Positions 11,388 to 22,812 of a DNA stretch of 64,000 nt are shown piece after piece. Where the stretch lies: assembly GCA_963573385.1 (NCBI GenBank), contig CAUYLG010026844.1, forward strand, positions 1 through 64,000, given 5' to 3'. The notes below the pieces were generated by a model. The model saw nothing but the letters and a program-made list of their open reading frames with translations. It ran no database searches and was not told where the DNA came from. Made by a program: the position numbers and the translations under genes. This stretch comes from Cacajao melanocephalus. Taxonomy: Eukaryota; Chordata; Mammalia; Primates; Pitheciidae. Positions within the stretch are counted from its first letter, which is position 1, and every line of letters starts with the position of its first letter.

Positions 11388-12162
11388 ACAGAAAGGTCCT
11401 AAAATGGTGTGAGCTTTGTGCCCCCACAAAATGCGCATCCTCCTCTGTACCCATTTTTACATCTGGAGGCACCACCCTTACGTCATGCCAAACATCTTAA
11501 CACGCACCCACATTCCCCATTTAATCTAATTTATAAATAACTGTAGGAGTTGAGTTGGAGCTGGCATAACATCATTTGCTTAGTAGACTCTTAATTAAAC
11601 ATTCTTTCATATTGGTTTTGCTCATTTGCAAGGAATGTTAATTTTGGAGGCAACACTTTTTAAATTTCCATGTCACCATCATTTTCTTAGGCCGTGGGAA
11701 AGCATGCGAGCCCTGAGGACGAGGTCCACAGTGCAGGATGGATAAAACAGGGCTGCACTCAGCCAGCCTTGACAGTTCGAGAAATGCCATATTCATAGTG
11801 CCATACTATTTTCATGGTTGTTTCCAATTCAGTGGAAATGTCGATTTAATATCTAATTCAGACTAAAGAGAGATTGGAATGGTTGGGGGAATGGAGTTTG
11901 GATTACGGAAATTGAGCTTTTATTATTTTCAAGAAACAGCAGGTTTCCTTGAACTGGGTTAACAAGGTGTTATCTAACAAGACCTTAGGGGGCTGATTTA
12001 ACGGTTAGGACAAGATTGTTGTGTAATTAGCTTATCAACTCTGTATATGTAAATGAAGGCTTTTAAAATCCTAGGAAAACTGGCTCTTGCTCTTAAGTAA
12101 TTTAACTGTTTCCCCTGGATGCTCTCCATTCTCTCCAGCTTGGACACTTCTTTCCTTAATTA
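11388..12162. promoter_or_regulatory. AT-rich repeat-free block, candidate regulatory element
   Basis: About 770 bp with no recognisable repeat. The 11840-12080 part holds a TAATTA core (12024-12029), 'ttaacggttagg' (MYB-like AACGG) and 'tatgtaaatgaag' (POU-like). There is no coding frame of note. The regulatory role is inferred. Confidence 0.35.
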
Positions 12163-12266
12163 AGCATTTATGGAAGTTCATCTTGTGTGTAGCACTGTGC
12201 CTGGAGATTGAAATATGAGTAAGACCTAGTCCCTGTTTTCCATCAGCCCATGGTCTAATCAGAGGT
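12163..12266 (-). mobile_element. L2 LINE 3' end, left part of a split copy
   Basis: 'taagcatttatggaagttca', 'tgtagcactgtgcctggaga' and 'gtccctgttttccatcagcc' are the complement of the L2 terminus. The copy resumes after the DNA transposon at 12463. Confidence 0.7.
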
Positions 12267-12462
12267 CAGCAAGCCCTTCCTGTAAAGGACCAGATGATAA
12301 ATACTTTAGTTTTGCAGACCTTCTCTGTTGCAATAATAACCCAACTCGGCCCTTCAAGCACAAACGCAGCCAAGGACAACGTTATCAACAAATGAGTGTG
12401 GCCATGTTCCAATAAAACTTTATTTACAGAAGCTACTTGGGCCATGGTTTGCAGACCCCTGA
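12264..12462. mobile_element. hAT-Charlie-type non-autonomous DNA transposon
   Basis: Begins 'cagaggtcagcaag', has 'cctgtaaaggaccagatgat' and 'ccaataaaactttatttaca', and ends 'tttgcagacccctg'. The ends are imperfect inverted repeats (cagaggtc / gacccctg). 'tctaat' occurs immediately on both sides, consistent with an 8-bp hAT target duplication. I am unsure of the exact family name. Confidence 0.85.
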
Positions 12463-12620
12463 TCTAATGAGAGAGACAAAAATATAAAGAATTTCCTATG
12501 CAAAGATAGAAACAATTCTGTGCAATAATGGAAGTGCTAGCCAAGTGCTGTGGATTCAGAGAGAAGAAAGAAGCAATTGATTCCCAGGAGAGGCCAGAAG
12601 CTTCCTGGAAGAGGTAGTAA
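12463..12620 (-). mobile_element. L2 LINE, right part of the split copy
   Basis: 'gagagagacaaaaatataaa', 'caataatggaagtgctagcc' and 'agaagcttcctggaagaggt' continue the L2 complement interrupted at 12264. Confidence 0.6.
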
Positions 12621-12977
12621 AGCATATGGAGCCAGTGCCTCTTGGTTCAGGCCTTTATGGCTCCCCAATTGCTTTGTTCTTATTCATTTTTCCTCCCCAT
12701 TGAGGCCAAGGGCTTCTGCGACCTGGCATCATTTTGTATCATTCCTAGGGCCTAGCTAAGCTGTGCGCACATGTCCTGCCTGCAAAATCACAGCTTCTGA
12801 GTCAGCATCCAGTCAAATAAGGTTGATGCTGTTAGAGCAAAACTCAGATTGGGCTCTCACCCAGGCTTCAGATAAACACTTCTTGTTTGGAAAACCATGG
12901 TGCCTTTGAGGGGAATTAGACAATGTAATCTCCTCCTGCACGCAACCTCTGCTCTAACTCCTTTATTGTTCTTCCAG
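12621..12977. other. Non-repetitive stretch ending in an acceptor-like site
   Basis: No repeat recognised. The last 30 bases contain a CTAAC branch-like word (12954-12958), a pyrimidine-rich tract and CAG (12975-12977). Confidence 0.4.
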
Positions 12978-13294
12978 ACACTTTCTCTTTGCATTTTCAA
13001 TATCCAAATGCCATTTAGTTTATTGAGGCTTGTTTGCTCAGGGCTGGGCAAATAAAAGAACAAAGGAGGCTGCGAGCATCAACCCAGCCTTTGCTATCAC
13101 GGGCTCTCAAGGTGAGCTTAGCAGCCTCCAGCACCAATCCCCTTAACAGGCTGTGGGCCAAGGTCACTGGAGATGTGAGATGCAGCTATAAAGACGGGGC
13201 AGGAGACAAGGCACTTTCTAAAAGAACTCCTGATAGCCTATCTCCAACTCCACCAGGAACTAGGAAAAGGATGACACCCTGGCAGTAATAGCAG
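12978..13294 (+). other. Exon-like segment bounded by strong splice signals (hypothetical)
   Basis: Preceded by branch-like CTAAC about 20 nt before the AG of 'ttattgttcttccag', and followed by an exact CAG/GTAAGT donor (13292-13300). A second donor-like AAG/GTGAGC lies at 13109-13116. The 317-nt segment is repeat-free. Its longest plus frame closes at 13288, just before the donor, so if it is an exon it is probably noncoding. Such matches also arise by chance. Confidence 0.3.
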
Positions 13295-14339
13295 GTAAGT
13301 GAATTACTCATCCAGTAAAATTGATGGAGCTGATAACAGCAAGATCCAGAGAATGTTGAGTCAGAGGTTGCACCAGGAGACAGCTTAGGAGATTCAGGCT
13401 GTCCGCCGTCTTCATCAGCCCTTTTCCAAGACCTCTCCAAGTCAATATCCAATCTACCTGGGAGTACAGTGCGCTCGCTGTGCCACCCAAACAGGGGCCA
13501 CCCCTAAGCCCCTTCTCTAGAAACACTCTGCAGCCCCTACTGCCCACTTGTTCCTGGTGTTCACTAGTGGGGGACAATGTTTGTGAATCCCCCAATATTT
13601 GTATGACTCTTGGGGAAGCCAGAGGAGGACAAATCAGAGAATGCTGGATCCAAAATATGACTCTTCTCATGATGTCAAATCCAGTTAGCACCTGCTCCTC
13701 CTCTTTAAACTCCCTCAGGCTGCTTTCTGACCTGTAGGATGAACCAGCCACTCTGCCTCCCTGCTGCTCACAGCTCCTAGGACTACAGCTTCTAACCAGT
13801 GCTTTTTGCGTGAAACCTCTTAGCTCAAACACGGGAGGCAGAGACCACGACACAGGGAGGCTAGGAGCCCCGGCCACTGACCTATATGAATTGCCACCAA
13901 GAAAGAGCTTTTCTCTTAAAATGAGGAAGAGAAGGAAGAAGGAGATGCAGGGTAAAGGCAGAATCAGTTCATTTCCAGCCCAGGGGACTCTTTTGAGTCA
14001 ATGGCCCCAGAACTGTAAAGTTTGTATTTAAACAACCAAACAAACAAAACCTTCCAGAGGTGTTGGGTGAGAAATCCCTCAGGTTTTTTCACCTTGGTGG
14101 GAAGGTCCAGGCAGTCAGATGACTTAGGGCATAGAATAATAAGAGCATAGAGGGGCCCTGCCCCAGGCTCTCCCAGGTGAAGCCCGTTCCTCATCACTGG
14201 CTTCTCATCAAGGATGGTGTAAAAGCCAATGGCGGAATCTACTTCATCTACTCAAACAGACCCTTCCAAACCCAGGACTAAAAAGCTAGAGAAGGAAGGC
14301 GGGAAGGGAGGCGGCTCTACTCCTGGCTCAGCTTCCACT
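13295..14339. other. Non-repetitive stretch
   Basis: The long minus-strand frame (13308-13877, 189 codons) opens with GTG, not ATG, shows no recognisable domain and is not called a gene. No repeat recognised apart from an A/C-rich run near 14031-14050. Confidence 0.4.
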
Positions 14340-14530
14340 GGCTGAGCTTCTACTGTGTGCCAGGCATGCGTTATCTCCTTTACTCCTCTCACACTCCTAA
14401 GCGATGTGTGATGATCCTGTTTTACAGATAAGGACCACTGACAACACTTTCCCTGGGCCCTCCTGCAAGGAAGTGGCCAGGCTGGAAGTCAGTACAGGCT
14501 TGGCCTCAAACCCACGCTCTTGCCACCAGT
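14340..14530 (-). mobile_element. MIR SINE
   Basis: Complement of MIR: 'tgtgccaggcatgcgttatc', 'gatcctgttttacagataag', then 'ggctggaagtcagtacaggc'. Confidence 0.78.
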
Positions 14531-15653
14531 ATATTTCTGCAGAAGGAGAAGGAAGGTGTGTTTAATGTATGTGTTAAATGTGTGACAGGAAATGGATGAG
14601 CCTGTGAGGGCTAAATTGGCTTGCTGGGGTTTAGGGGAATGGCATTATGACCTGTTCCCTGCAGCACCTCCTTTCTGATCCCCACTTACCCACGCATACC
14701 CTTGGTTGGGCCAGGGGATGCTAGCCTCAGCCCTTGGGATCCACTCCCACTTCATGAGAAACCAAAAGCAAATATGGAGTCCTGCCTTGGCAAAGGTGAG
14801 TGACAGACAGCGGTGGGCACAGAGCCCTGCACCTCCTCTCCACCACCTGAGCCTTTTAATTCATTCCTACCCCCACCACACACAGGCACCTTCTCGGATT
14901 AAGTCACCGTGCCTACTGGCCTCTCCAGTCTCCTCCTCTCTCCTGAGGCCTCTGAGACTCTGGGTCCTAGGCTGGACGCTTCTCGTAGTCCCACGAGACT
15001 CACAACCAGGCCAGCCCACAGTTCTGCCTCAGCTAGTCTGGGAGTTGTATGCCGTGGCTGGAGAAGACATCTGACTCTGCAAATGCTCCTCAGCCCTATT
15101 GTTTGACCACCATGCCTCTTTTCCCAAAACAACAGCAAGTGTGTCTCCAGCCCTCTTCCTGAGACAGAACAGAGGGGCGAGACGGTTTATGGTTAGGCAG
15201 GTGGAACCGTGAACCTTTCCCCTTCAGGAAAAGTGTGGGGAATTGGGAGGGAGCTCATTTGTGGATGGAGATCATAACTGGATGTGGTCGGAGGGACCCC
15301 AACGACCCAGTCTGTTCACATGGCTGCATGGCCATTCTCCTTCACAACCTCTCTGCATATTGTCCCTGATCTCTCTCCACCAGTGCTTCTCCACTTGGCT
15401 TCTCCTGCTCTCAAGGCCTGAGAGCCACCTCCTGCTTCTTTATGATTTCTGTGGCCTCCAAGTTTCAGCCTGCAAAGGGCCAACTGCAGCCTTGCCTCTA
15501 CCCATAGATATCATTTCAGAATCTGCCTCTGATTCTACCTGCCTTATTCTCTCTAGGTTTCTCAATTCCATTTCCCAAGAGCCTGAATCTGCTTGGCCCG
15601 TTTTCTCACACCACGCCACATACTAAGTTACTGGTCACTCTGTAGATTGATGC
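14531..15653. other. Non-repetitive stretch with a donor-like site
   Basis: An AAG/GTGAGT donor match is at 14793-14801, with an acceptor-like 'ctgttccctgcag' ending at 14664. Frames of 122 and 127 codons here carry no recognisable domain. No repeat recognised. Confidence 0.4.
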
Positions 15654-16455
15654 TGATGGGTCAGGTTCCCTGTTTTGCTGGGGTCAGTCGGGCCTGAGGC
15701 AGATACAGTCACAAGGTTGCAATGGCCCAATGGGTTTTTCTTATCCATGGCACAGATACAGCCAGTTTACTGAGATGGTGTTATTGCAATAGAGAAAGAA
15801 TTTAATGAACACAGAGCCAGTTAAACAGGAGACAGGAGTTTTATTACTTAGTTTCCCTGAAAATTAGAAAGTAGGGTTTTTTAAGGATAATTTGGGGGGC
15901 AAAGAGCCAGGAAGTATGGAACAATGATTGGTTGGGTCGGGATAAAATCATAGGAGTAGAAGCAAGTTCTTGCTGCCTTCATTTCCTGAGTGGGATCACA
16001 GAACTAGTTGAGCCAGTTTACTGATCTGGGTGGTGCCAGCTGGTTCATCAAAATGCAGGGTGTAAAAAATATCTAGAACACCAATCTCAGGTTTTACAGT
16101 AGTGATGTTATCCAGAGGAGCAAGTGGGGAGGTTGGGAATCTTATAGCCTCTGGCTGCATGACTCCTGAGCTGTAATTTCTAATCTTGCGGCTCATTTGT
16201 TAGTTTTACAAAGGAGGTCTGGTTCCCAGGCAAGGAACAGGTTTATTTCAGGAAGAGGCTGTTATCATCTTTGTTTCAAAGTTAAACTACAAACTAAATT
16301 TCTCTATACTTCACTCAGCCTATGGCCAGGAATGAACAAGAGCAGCTTGGAGGTTAAAAACAAGGTGGTGTTGGTTAAGTCAGATTTCTTTCACTGTCAT
16401 ACTTTTCCTATGTCAGATTTTTCTCATTGTCATAATTTTTGCAAAGGTGGTTTCA
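15654..16455 (-). mobile_element. Solo LTR, probably ERV class I
   Basis: In minus orientation it starts TGAAACC and ends ...CCATCA. It contains 'tctaatcttgcggctcattt' and 'caaagttaaactacaaacta' (as read on plus). A poly(A) signal sits at 15840-15845 (minus) with a TATA-like TTAAAA upstream near 15870-15882. Flanking tetramers ATGC/AGGC match 3 of 4. No internal retroviral sequence adjoins it, so this is a recombined solo LTR. Family name not assigned. Confidence 0.8.
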
Positions 16456-16534
16456 AGGCTGACTGGGGGACGGGGACTGAGCGTTGGCCTTTCCCCTTAT
16501 GAGGCTCTAACAGACTTTCTGAGTTGCTGCTCAC

Positions 16535-16690
16535 CGGATGCAAAACCGTGGGGCCTCGGACAAGTCACTAAAGCTCCCTTAGCTGCGATTTTCTCATCTG
16601 CAAATGAGGAACTGTCTATGGCTCTCCAGCTTTGAATCCAGAGTTGTGAGATGCAAATAAGCACCCAGCACAGCACCTGAATGAAGAGGC
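16535..16690 (+). mobile_element. MIR SINE
   Basis: Sense MIR: 'gggcctcggacaagtcacta', 'gattttctcatctgcaaatg', 'agcacccagcacagcacctg'. Confidence 0.75.
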
Positions 16691-16739
16691 GTCCCTCTCG
16701 CTCATCCAATGCAGGCAGGCGGGCTGCATTCTTCAGGGA

Positions 16740-17118
16740 AATCTCCCTGCTGGACTGCCCTCCTGCTTCTTCTCCACCTTCCCAGAGGCCACCCGCCCAC
16801 CCTTCATGCTCTGGCTCCAGGATACCTCTTACAGGAAGTCCACCCCAGTCACCCTTGCTGTCCACAACCCCGTCTCAGAACCCTCTGCTATTTTCAGGCA
16901 GGATCACATAATGTCAAGTTTAATAATACCCTGTCCAATCCCACAGGCTCATCTCTCCACATGCGTTCATTATCTCTACGGAGTGTGAGCTCCCTGGCTG
17001 GAAACCATGCCTTTGCTTTTAACCCCCTAAGTGCATCACACAAGGCTATACAAACAGCAAGTGCCCCAAAAATACTTGCTGATATACATTCCAAGGATAT
17101 AAAAAAGGGCCTAAGCCC
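16740..17118 (+). mobile_element. L2 LINE 3' end; part is a local duplicate (copy A)
   Basis: 'gtgtgagctccctggctgga', 'aaccccctaagtgcatcaca', 'aaatacttgctgatat' is the sense L2 terminus. Positions 16897-17118 match 17928-18153, including bases flanking the L2 part ('tcaagtttaata' upstream and 'ataaaaaagggcctaagccc' downstream). Confidence 0.7.
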
Positions 17119-17164
17119 AGCTTCCTTCTCTTTTAAAAGAAGTCAGGACAATGATGACAACCAC

Positions 17165-17390
17165 TACCTGTAAGGCATTGTATATTTGGCAAAGACGTGC
17201 CACATTTGTCGTCTTGATTAATCAGCAACCCAAAGAGGTGGGTGGAATTCATCCTGCAATGCAAATGTGAATACTGAGAACCATCGGGAGTCCACAATGT
17301 GCCTGAGAGCACAGCTAGTAAGTGGCAGGGTGGACATTTGAACCCAAGTCTTGCGATGCCAAGCCCATTATTTTTTTTCTGTCACACGGG
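17165..17390 (-). mobile_element. MIR SINE
   Basis: Complement of MIR: 'gcacagctagtaagtggcag' and 'acatttgaacccaagtcttg' are diagnostic, with a diverged 5' part. Confidence 0.85.
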
Positions 17391-17927
17391 GCTGTGAGCT
17401 TTAAAAACCAAGACAGGGTTCAAGGGGTCGCCAGTAGTTTTGCTATAGAGGAAACTGAAGCCATTGGGAAATAGGCAAATTGTTTACACCTAGACGCGGA
17501 GACCACAGAGAAGGCAGATTGCCACTGGCTTCAAAGAGGCAACGGAACTTGGACAGGTGGAAAGAAAGAGAGGCACTGGAGGATGCAGACAGCATCGTGG
17601 GTGCAAGCGTACGGCTAGAGCTGGCTCAAGGGGAGTGCTGAGTAGAAGGCAGAGCCCAAAGGGAGCAAGGTAGTGCCAAGCTATAAGGAAGCCTGGGACC
17701 CCAAGCTGGGGATGCTGACGATAGTGTTCTCAAGAGGAGAGGGACAGTGAGAGATGCTTGTGAGTGATCATCCACAGGACACGGTGAGGGGCTGGCTGGG
17801 TCTGGGGCAAGTAAGAATAAGCCAAGGCCATTCCAAGTCCACAGCCAGAGCCATTGCTAAAATGTAGTTCTCATTAACCAAGATGGGGGTGGCAAAAATT
17901 GCCACTGATGTTGACTGGGAAGGAAAC
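17391..17927. other. Purine-rich stretch, possibly old L2
   Basis: 'gtgcaagcgtacggctagag' and 'ggcagagcccaaagggagca' faintly resemble antisense L2-type sequence, but not enough to assign it. No gene recognised. Confidence 0.3.
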
Positions 17928-18153
17928 AGGCAGTATCACCCAATGTCAAATTTAATAAGATCCTGTCGCCATGCCCTATCTCATTACTCCACACATGTTC
18001 ATCATCTCCCCAGATTGGGTGTTAGCTGGCTTTTGGAAATGATGTTTTCTCTTTTATCCTCCGCAGCTTCCTATGCAGGGCTCAGCACACAGAAGGAGCC
18101 TAGTAAACGGCAGTGGATATAAATCTCAAGAGCATAAAATGGTCCTAAACCCT
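17928..18153 (+). repeat. Local duplicate copy B of 16897-17118
   Basis: Starts 'ggcagtatcacccaatgtc' and ends 'ataaaatggtcctaaaccc'. It parallels copy A along its whole length, and the L2-like middle is more diverged. Offset about 1.03 kb, same orientation. Confidence 0.6.
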
Positions 18154-18956
18154 AGGGTCAGTGGAGGAACGTTTCAGAGAGATTGGATATCAACTCAATC
18201 TTTTCCTAAAAGCACTTCGCGGTAACAGCCAGCAGCATCCAACACCACCCAACAATGAAACTGTGCCCCTCGAGGTAGAGAGTACCCCATCACTCAAGGT
18301 ATCCAAGCAGAAACTAGACAACCATCAGAGGCTCTGTGGAAGGAATCCCTGAATTGGAAGGGAAACTAGACAGAACAGCTCCTACGTCGCCCTCCATCTC
18401 TCAAACGCTGCAGTTCGAAAATGCAGTGGATTTGGTCTCCAGCTTCATTGGCATGCCCCATTCAGAAATAGCCAGACCGACTTAAAAAAAGAAATCTCGG
18501 TGCTTCTTTCTATTTCTTTCAAACCCTTTAAATGTCAAGTTCCAGACCACTGCTTTGCCTTGCCGGGTGGCTGGATACCAAGCCCATGAGCGCTGGATTT
18601 AGAATAGCACGCCTGGCGTGGCCGGAGGAGGAGTCTGACTTCATGCATTCCTAATGCACGTCTATTTTTACAGCCATGAGACACGTCGCCTTCCCTCGCT
18701 GTTCACATCAATATCACACAGGGACGCTGACACAGGGCCATCTGTCCCCACAGACGTGTTCTTTTGGGAGGGGAGGCAGAGGGATCGGGAGGGGGATAGA
18801 TATGCATTTTTGTTCTAAGTCTGAAAATTGATTTGGGATGTGATAGATCCCAGGCTTGAGCTGGCCAGAAACGCCTTTTGCCAAACCCTGTTGGGGATAG
18901 TGTCTTATTTTTTCATCTCCTTCTGAAGTTTAGCACTGTCGGCCATCCACCCAAGC
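18154..18956. other. Non-repetitive stretch
   Basis: Repeat-free, CpG-containing sequence with AT-rich tracts (18655-18670 and 18800-18845). May be regulatory, but no specific motif stands out. Confidence 0.35.
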
Positions 18957-18988
18957 ACTCATTCACTCACTCACTCACTCACTCACGC
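18957..18988. repeat. (TCAC)n microsatellite
   Basis: About seven TCAC/CACT units, e.g. 'cactcactcactcactcac', with minor variants. Confidence 0.9.
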
Positions 18989-20759
18989 ACTTGCCTGTGG
19001 CGTGCCAGTTCTGGGCCACGCTTCCTTTCGCCATGTGTGACTTTTCCAGAGGCCATGCCCACAATGCAACAGGGCGTAGAGGTAGGAAGGGGCATGACCT
19101 GGGGGAACAAATGAGGCAAGTCTTTTCTGAGCAACTGCAGTACCTCCAGGTCTGTGGCCATCTGCAAGTCCTACCAGGGGCTTTTCCCTGAAACGATTGT
19201 CCCTTTGTGAGACAAGAGATGAGTGCAGACTTGAGAGCCAGAGATGGAAGGGCTTCTTGTGTGCTGGAACAAAAATATTTCAAGAGAAATGAGGGCTCTG
19301 GGTTAGTGTGGCTGTGGACCCCAGAACCTGGCCCAAGCCGGCCCTTCTGAGAGAGCCCCACACTCTGGGAAAGGAGTCCTCGGAATGCATCTACACAAAA
19401 GAGCCCCACTGGCAGCTCAGCCCTTGGGCGCTTGTTATGGATTTAGGTTTCCAAAGTCTTTGAGGCCCACTTCAAAGACTCCCTCCTCTGGTAATGCAAC
19501 CACTTTTCCTTTGACACACAGCTCCCCGATTCCTGGAGGTCCTGAGGGACCTGTCAATCATGCAACCCTGCCTTCCCTTGGTAATGGTCCAGTGCCAGGC
19601 CCAACCAATCAGAACACCCCTGAAGGAAACTACAATGATTAATTCAGGGAGGCATGGGTGATCCTGGTGAGGCGGTAAGAGGTTGCTCCAGGAATTTTCT
19701 GCCATAAGTCACAGAGAAAATGACCTCAATTGTTATTGCTAAATTGAGAGACTATGAATCCGAATCCACCAGTCACCATCTTGCCTCGTCCGTGGAAAAG
19801 ACCTATATGAAGGATGAAGCCAACTGGAGATCACAAAAGCCAGGAAGATGGAGAAAGAGACTGATGACTTCGCTGGACCCCTGGTTCCACATGCAGAAAC
19901 CAGCCCCTGAATTAGCTGTTACTGAGACCAAAAAATCCTTCTCCCACCCCAGGTCTCTCGAACAAATTTGCCTTGAACAGTTTACCCACCAGTTGGCACT
20001 TAGAACTCCTTGGCCAGTCTGGGCATTAAGAGTAAGATCTCAGCATTACTTGTGTTCACCCTCTGAGGATCTCCAAATCCTGCACTGGAATGTGTACTGG
20101 TGCAGGGGGCATCCACCAGGGTCCCTGGTCCACCCATTCCAGACCTGATCAGAGATGTCACTCTCCAGGGTCAGCAGATGCAGGTGGCGGAGCATGTCTG
20201 TGAACACCCACTCTAGACTCCAGCTCTCCCTGACTTGGCAGGTCCCAGCGGTGCTGCCTGAAGCAGCTTCCAGACCAGTGAAGCATCTTTTGGCCTCAGG
20301 AAGCTGCCACTTTGTTCCTGCTCTGGGAATAGACTGGACTGACCCTGTTTGAAGCTGGGAAATGCCTGGACATTTGGGAGAAGGGGGCTGAGAGAGAGAT
20401 GAGGCTTTTAGGAAATCTGACCATGTAGGGACTTAAACCCTGCTCTTTCGGCCATTGCTAGAAGAGGCATTATTTACACTCAGACCACGAAGCTGGTTGC
20501 CCCATGTCTGCTAAATCCATAAGGAAGAGGTCCAATTTCCAGGGTAACACGGGGACACAGGTGACACCCAATGAAGCATTCCCCACCCTAATATAGGCAA
20601 ATCCAGGAGAGGAGTTTCGCTTGAAAGCCACCAGGACACACACAGGTGAAGACAAGATTGTCTTGCTCTGGAGGCTCCCGTGGCCCTAGTTAGAAACCCT
20701 TTTCTGAAAAGAAAGCCATCATACAGTATGGTCTGAAGCTCATCTGTTAATTACATTTC
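18989..20759. other. Longest repeat-poor stretch in the first third
   Basis: No recognisable repeat. Frames of 142-144 codons occur (19720-20148 plus, 18975-19409 minus) without recognisable domains and without paired splice signals I would trust. Confidence 0.4.
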
Positions 20760-21560
20760 TTTCATTGTGGTAAAATATACATACTATAAAATTTGCCATT
20801 TTAAGTGTACAATTCATTGGCACTAAGTACATTCATAATGCTGTACAACCATCACCACTTCTATTCCCAGAATGGTTCCATCATCCCATGCTGAAACTCT
20901 GTACCTATGAAGTAGTCACCCCCCACTCCCTCCCAACCCGACAGCCCCTAGTAGCCTGATTCCACTTTTTGTCTCTGTGAGTTTTTGTATTGGGGGCACT
21001 TCATATAAGCGGAATCATTCAAGATTTCTCCTTTGATGCCCAGCTTTTGTCACTTAGCATAATGTTTTCAAGGTTTATCCCTCTGCATCATGTCAAGGTT
21101 TTATTTATTTTATTTTTTATTTTTGTAGCGCAGAGTAGGCATATATATTTACGGGGTACCTGAGCTATTTTGACATAGGCATACGTCGGATAATAACCAC
21201 ATCGGGGTAAATGGGGTATCCATCACCTCGAGCAATTCTCCTTTCTTTGTGTTATAAACAATCCAATTATACTCTTTTTGTTATTTTTTTCCTATTTTTT
21301 CTTTTTTATATTTTCTTTTATCATCATTTGAAAGGAATCATTTTATTATTTTTAAATGTACAATTAATTAAAGTTAACCTGTAGTCACCCTGTTGTGCTA
21401 GCAAACACTATTTATCTTATTCATTCCATTTTGTGATTGAATAATATTCCCGTGTATGGATAGACCATATTTTGTTTGTCCACCCATCCACGGACGGACA
21501 CTCAGGCTGTTTCCACCTCCGACTATTGTAAATGATGCTGCTACGAACATTAATGTATTT
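20760..21560 (-). mobile_element. L1M LINE 3' region, interrupted
   Basis: Complement of an old L1 3' end: 'ttgtggtaaaatatacatac', 'gtacaaccatcaccacttct', 'ataagcggaatcattcaaga', then after the nested element 'gattgaataatattcccgtg' and 'atgatgctgctacgaacat'. Confidence 0.9.
21100..21428 (-). mobile_element. Younger L1 3' end nested in L1M
   Basis: 'tatatatttacggggtacct', 'ggggtaaatggggtatccat', 'caccctgttgtgctagcaaa' is a different L1 3' UTR (L1MA/PB type) that splits the host L1 between its 'caaggtttatccctctgcat' and 'gaataatattcc' segments. Same orientation as host. Confidence 0.85.
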
Positions 21561-22094
21561 GTTTCAGAGGTCACAGGATGATTCTATTTCCAATGAGGAA
21601 GTGCTGAGGAACGTGTGAGGGACATGGATGGAAGGATGGGTGGAGGACACACGAGGACGGGACAGAGAACAGAAACTTGAGGTTCAGAGGGGCCAGTCAG
21701 AGTCCCCACCTGGTCCCTTACTGTGGTTTTTGGATCTGTGTCTTTACCTTCTGTGTCTGTCTATTCATGAACAGAGTGGGGATAATCCCTCCATCTCCTA
21801 GGGGTGAGGTGAGGACGACACACGTGACAAGGTGTAGGAAGATCAGTGCATTCACAACTGGCACAGAACTTCTCCTAGGTGAAGATCTGCCTTGGTTTGA
21901 GGTGATTCCTGAGCAAATGCTTCTAATAGCAGCAGGCATGTCACATACAGTTATGTGGGTTACTCTCTGGACTGGACAAAGACACCAGTTCAAGAGGGAA
22001 AACCCAGGGGCTGAAACCCAGCCTCCTCGACAGTCACCCAGCCGTGTGACCTGGGATAGGGCTGAGCCATCCCTCACAAACTCCCACACAGCAG
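21561..22094. other. Non-repetitive stretch
   Basis: Overlapping frames of 184 codons (plus) and 174 codons (minus) cross this region. They are antisense shadows of each other, and the minus one runs into L2. Confidence 0.4.
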
Positions 22095-22582
<488 letters not shown>

Positions 22583-22595
22583 CTCCTGAATTTCT

Positions 22596-22705
22596 ACCAA
22601 GGTAAATCCCTTGCTCGAGGTCACATTGCTGGCAAAAAGCATAGCCAGGTTAGAATCCAGATTCAGTAAACCCAAAGTCCACACTCTTGGCTACAGGGTT
22701 AGAGT
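22596..22705 (-). mobile_element. MIR SINE fragment
   Basis: 'cttgctcgaggtcacattgc' and 'agccaggttagaatccagat' are the complement of the MIR core. Confidence 0.75.
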
Positions 22706-22709
22706 GCAG

Positions 22710-22812
22710 AGAACACTGGGGGTCAGGAGCCCAAGGGTGTCATACCAGCTCTGCACTCGCTAGTGAGCTGACCTTGGGCAGGTCACTTCTCTAAGATTCT
22801 TGGTCCCGCCAC
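22710..22812 (+). mobile_element. MIR SINE fragment, inverted neighbour
   Basis: 'gagctgaccttgggcaggtc' and 'acttctctaagattcttgg' are sense MIR. It lies tail-to-tail with the preceding antisense MIR. Confidence 0.8.

Noticed and set aside
13308..13877. 189-codon minus-strand frame as a gene
   Set aside because: Starts at GTG, which is not a normal vertebrate start; no domain; overlapped by other frames and by the exon-like region's intron side.
18957..18988. CRISPR-like repeat array
   Set aside because: It is a simple tetranucleotide microsatellite with no spacers, in a primate genome.
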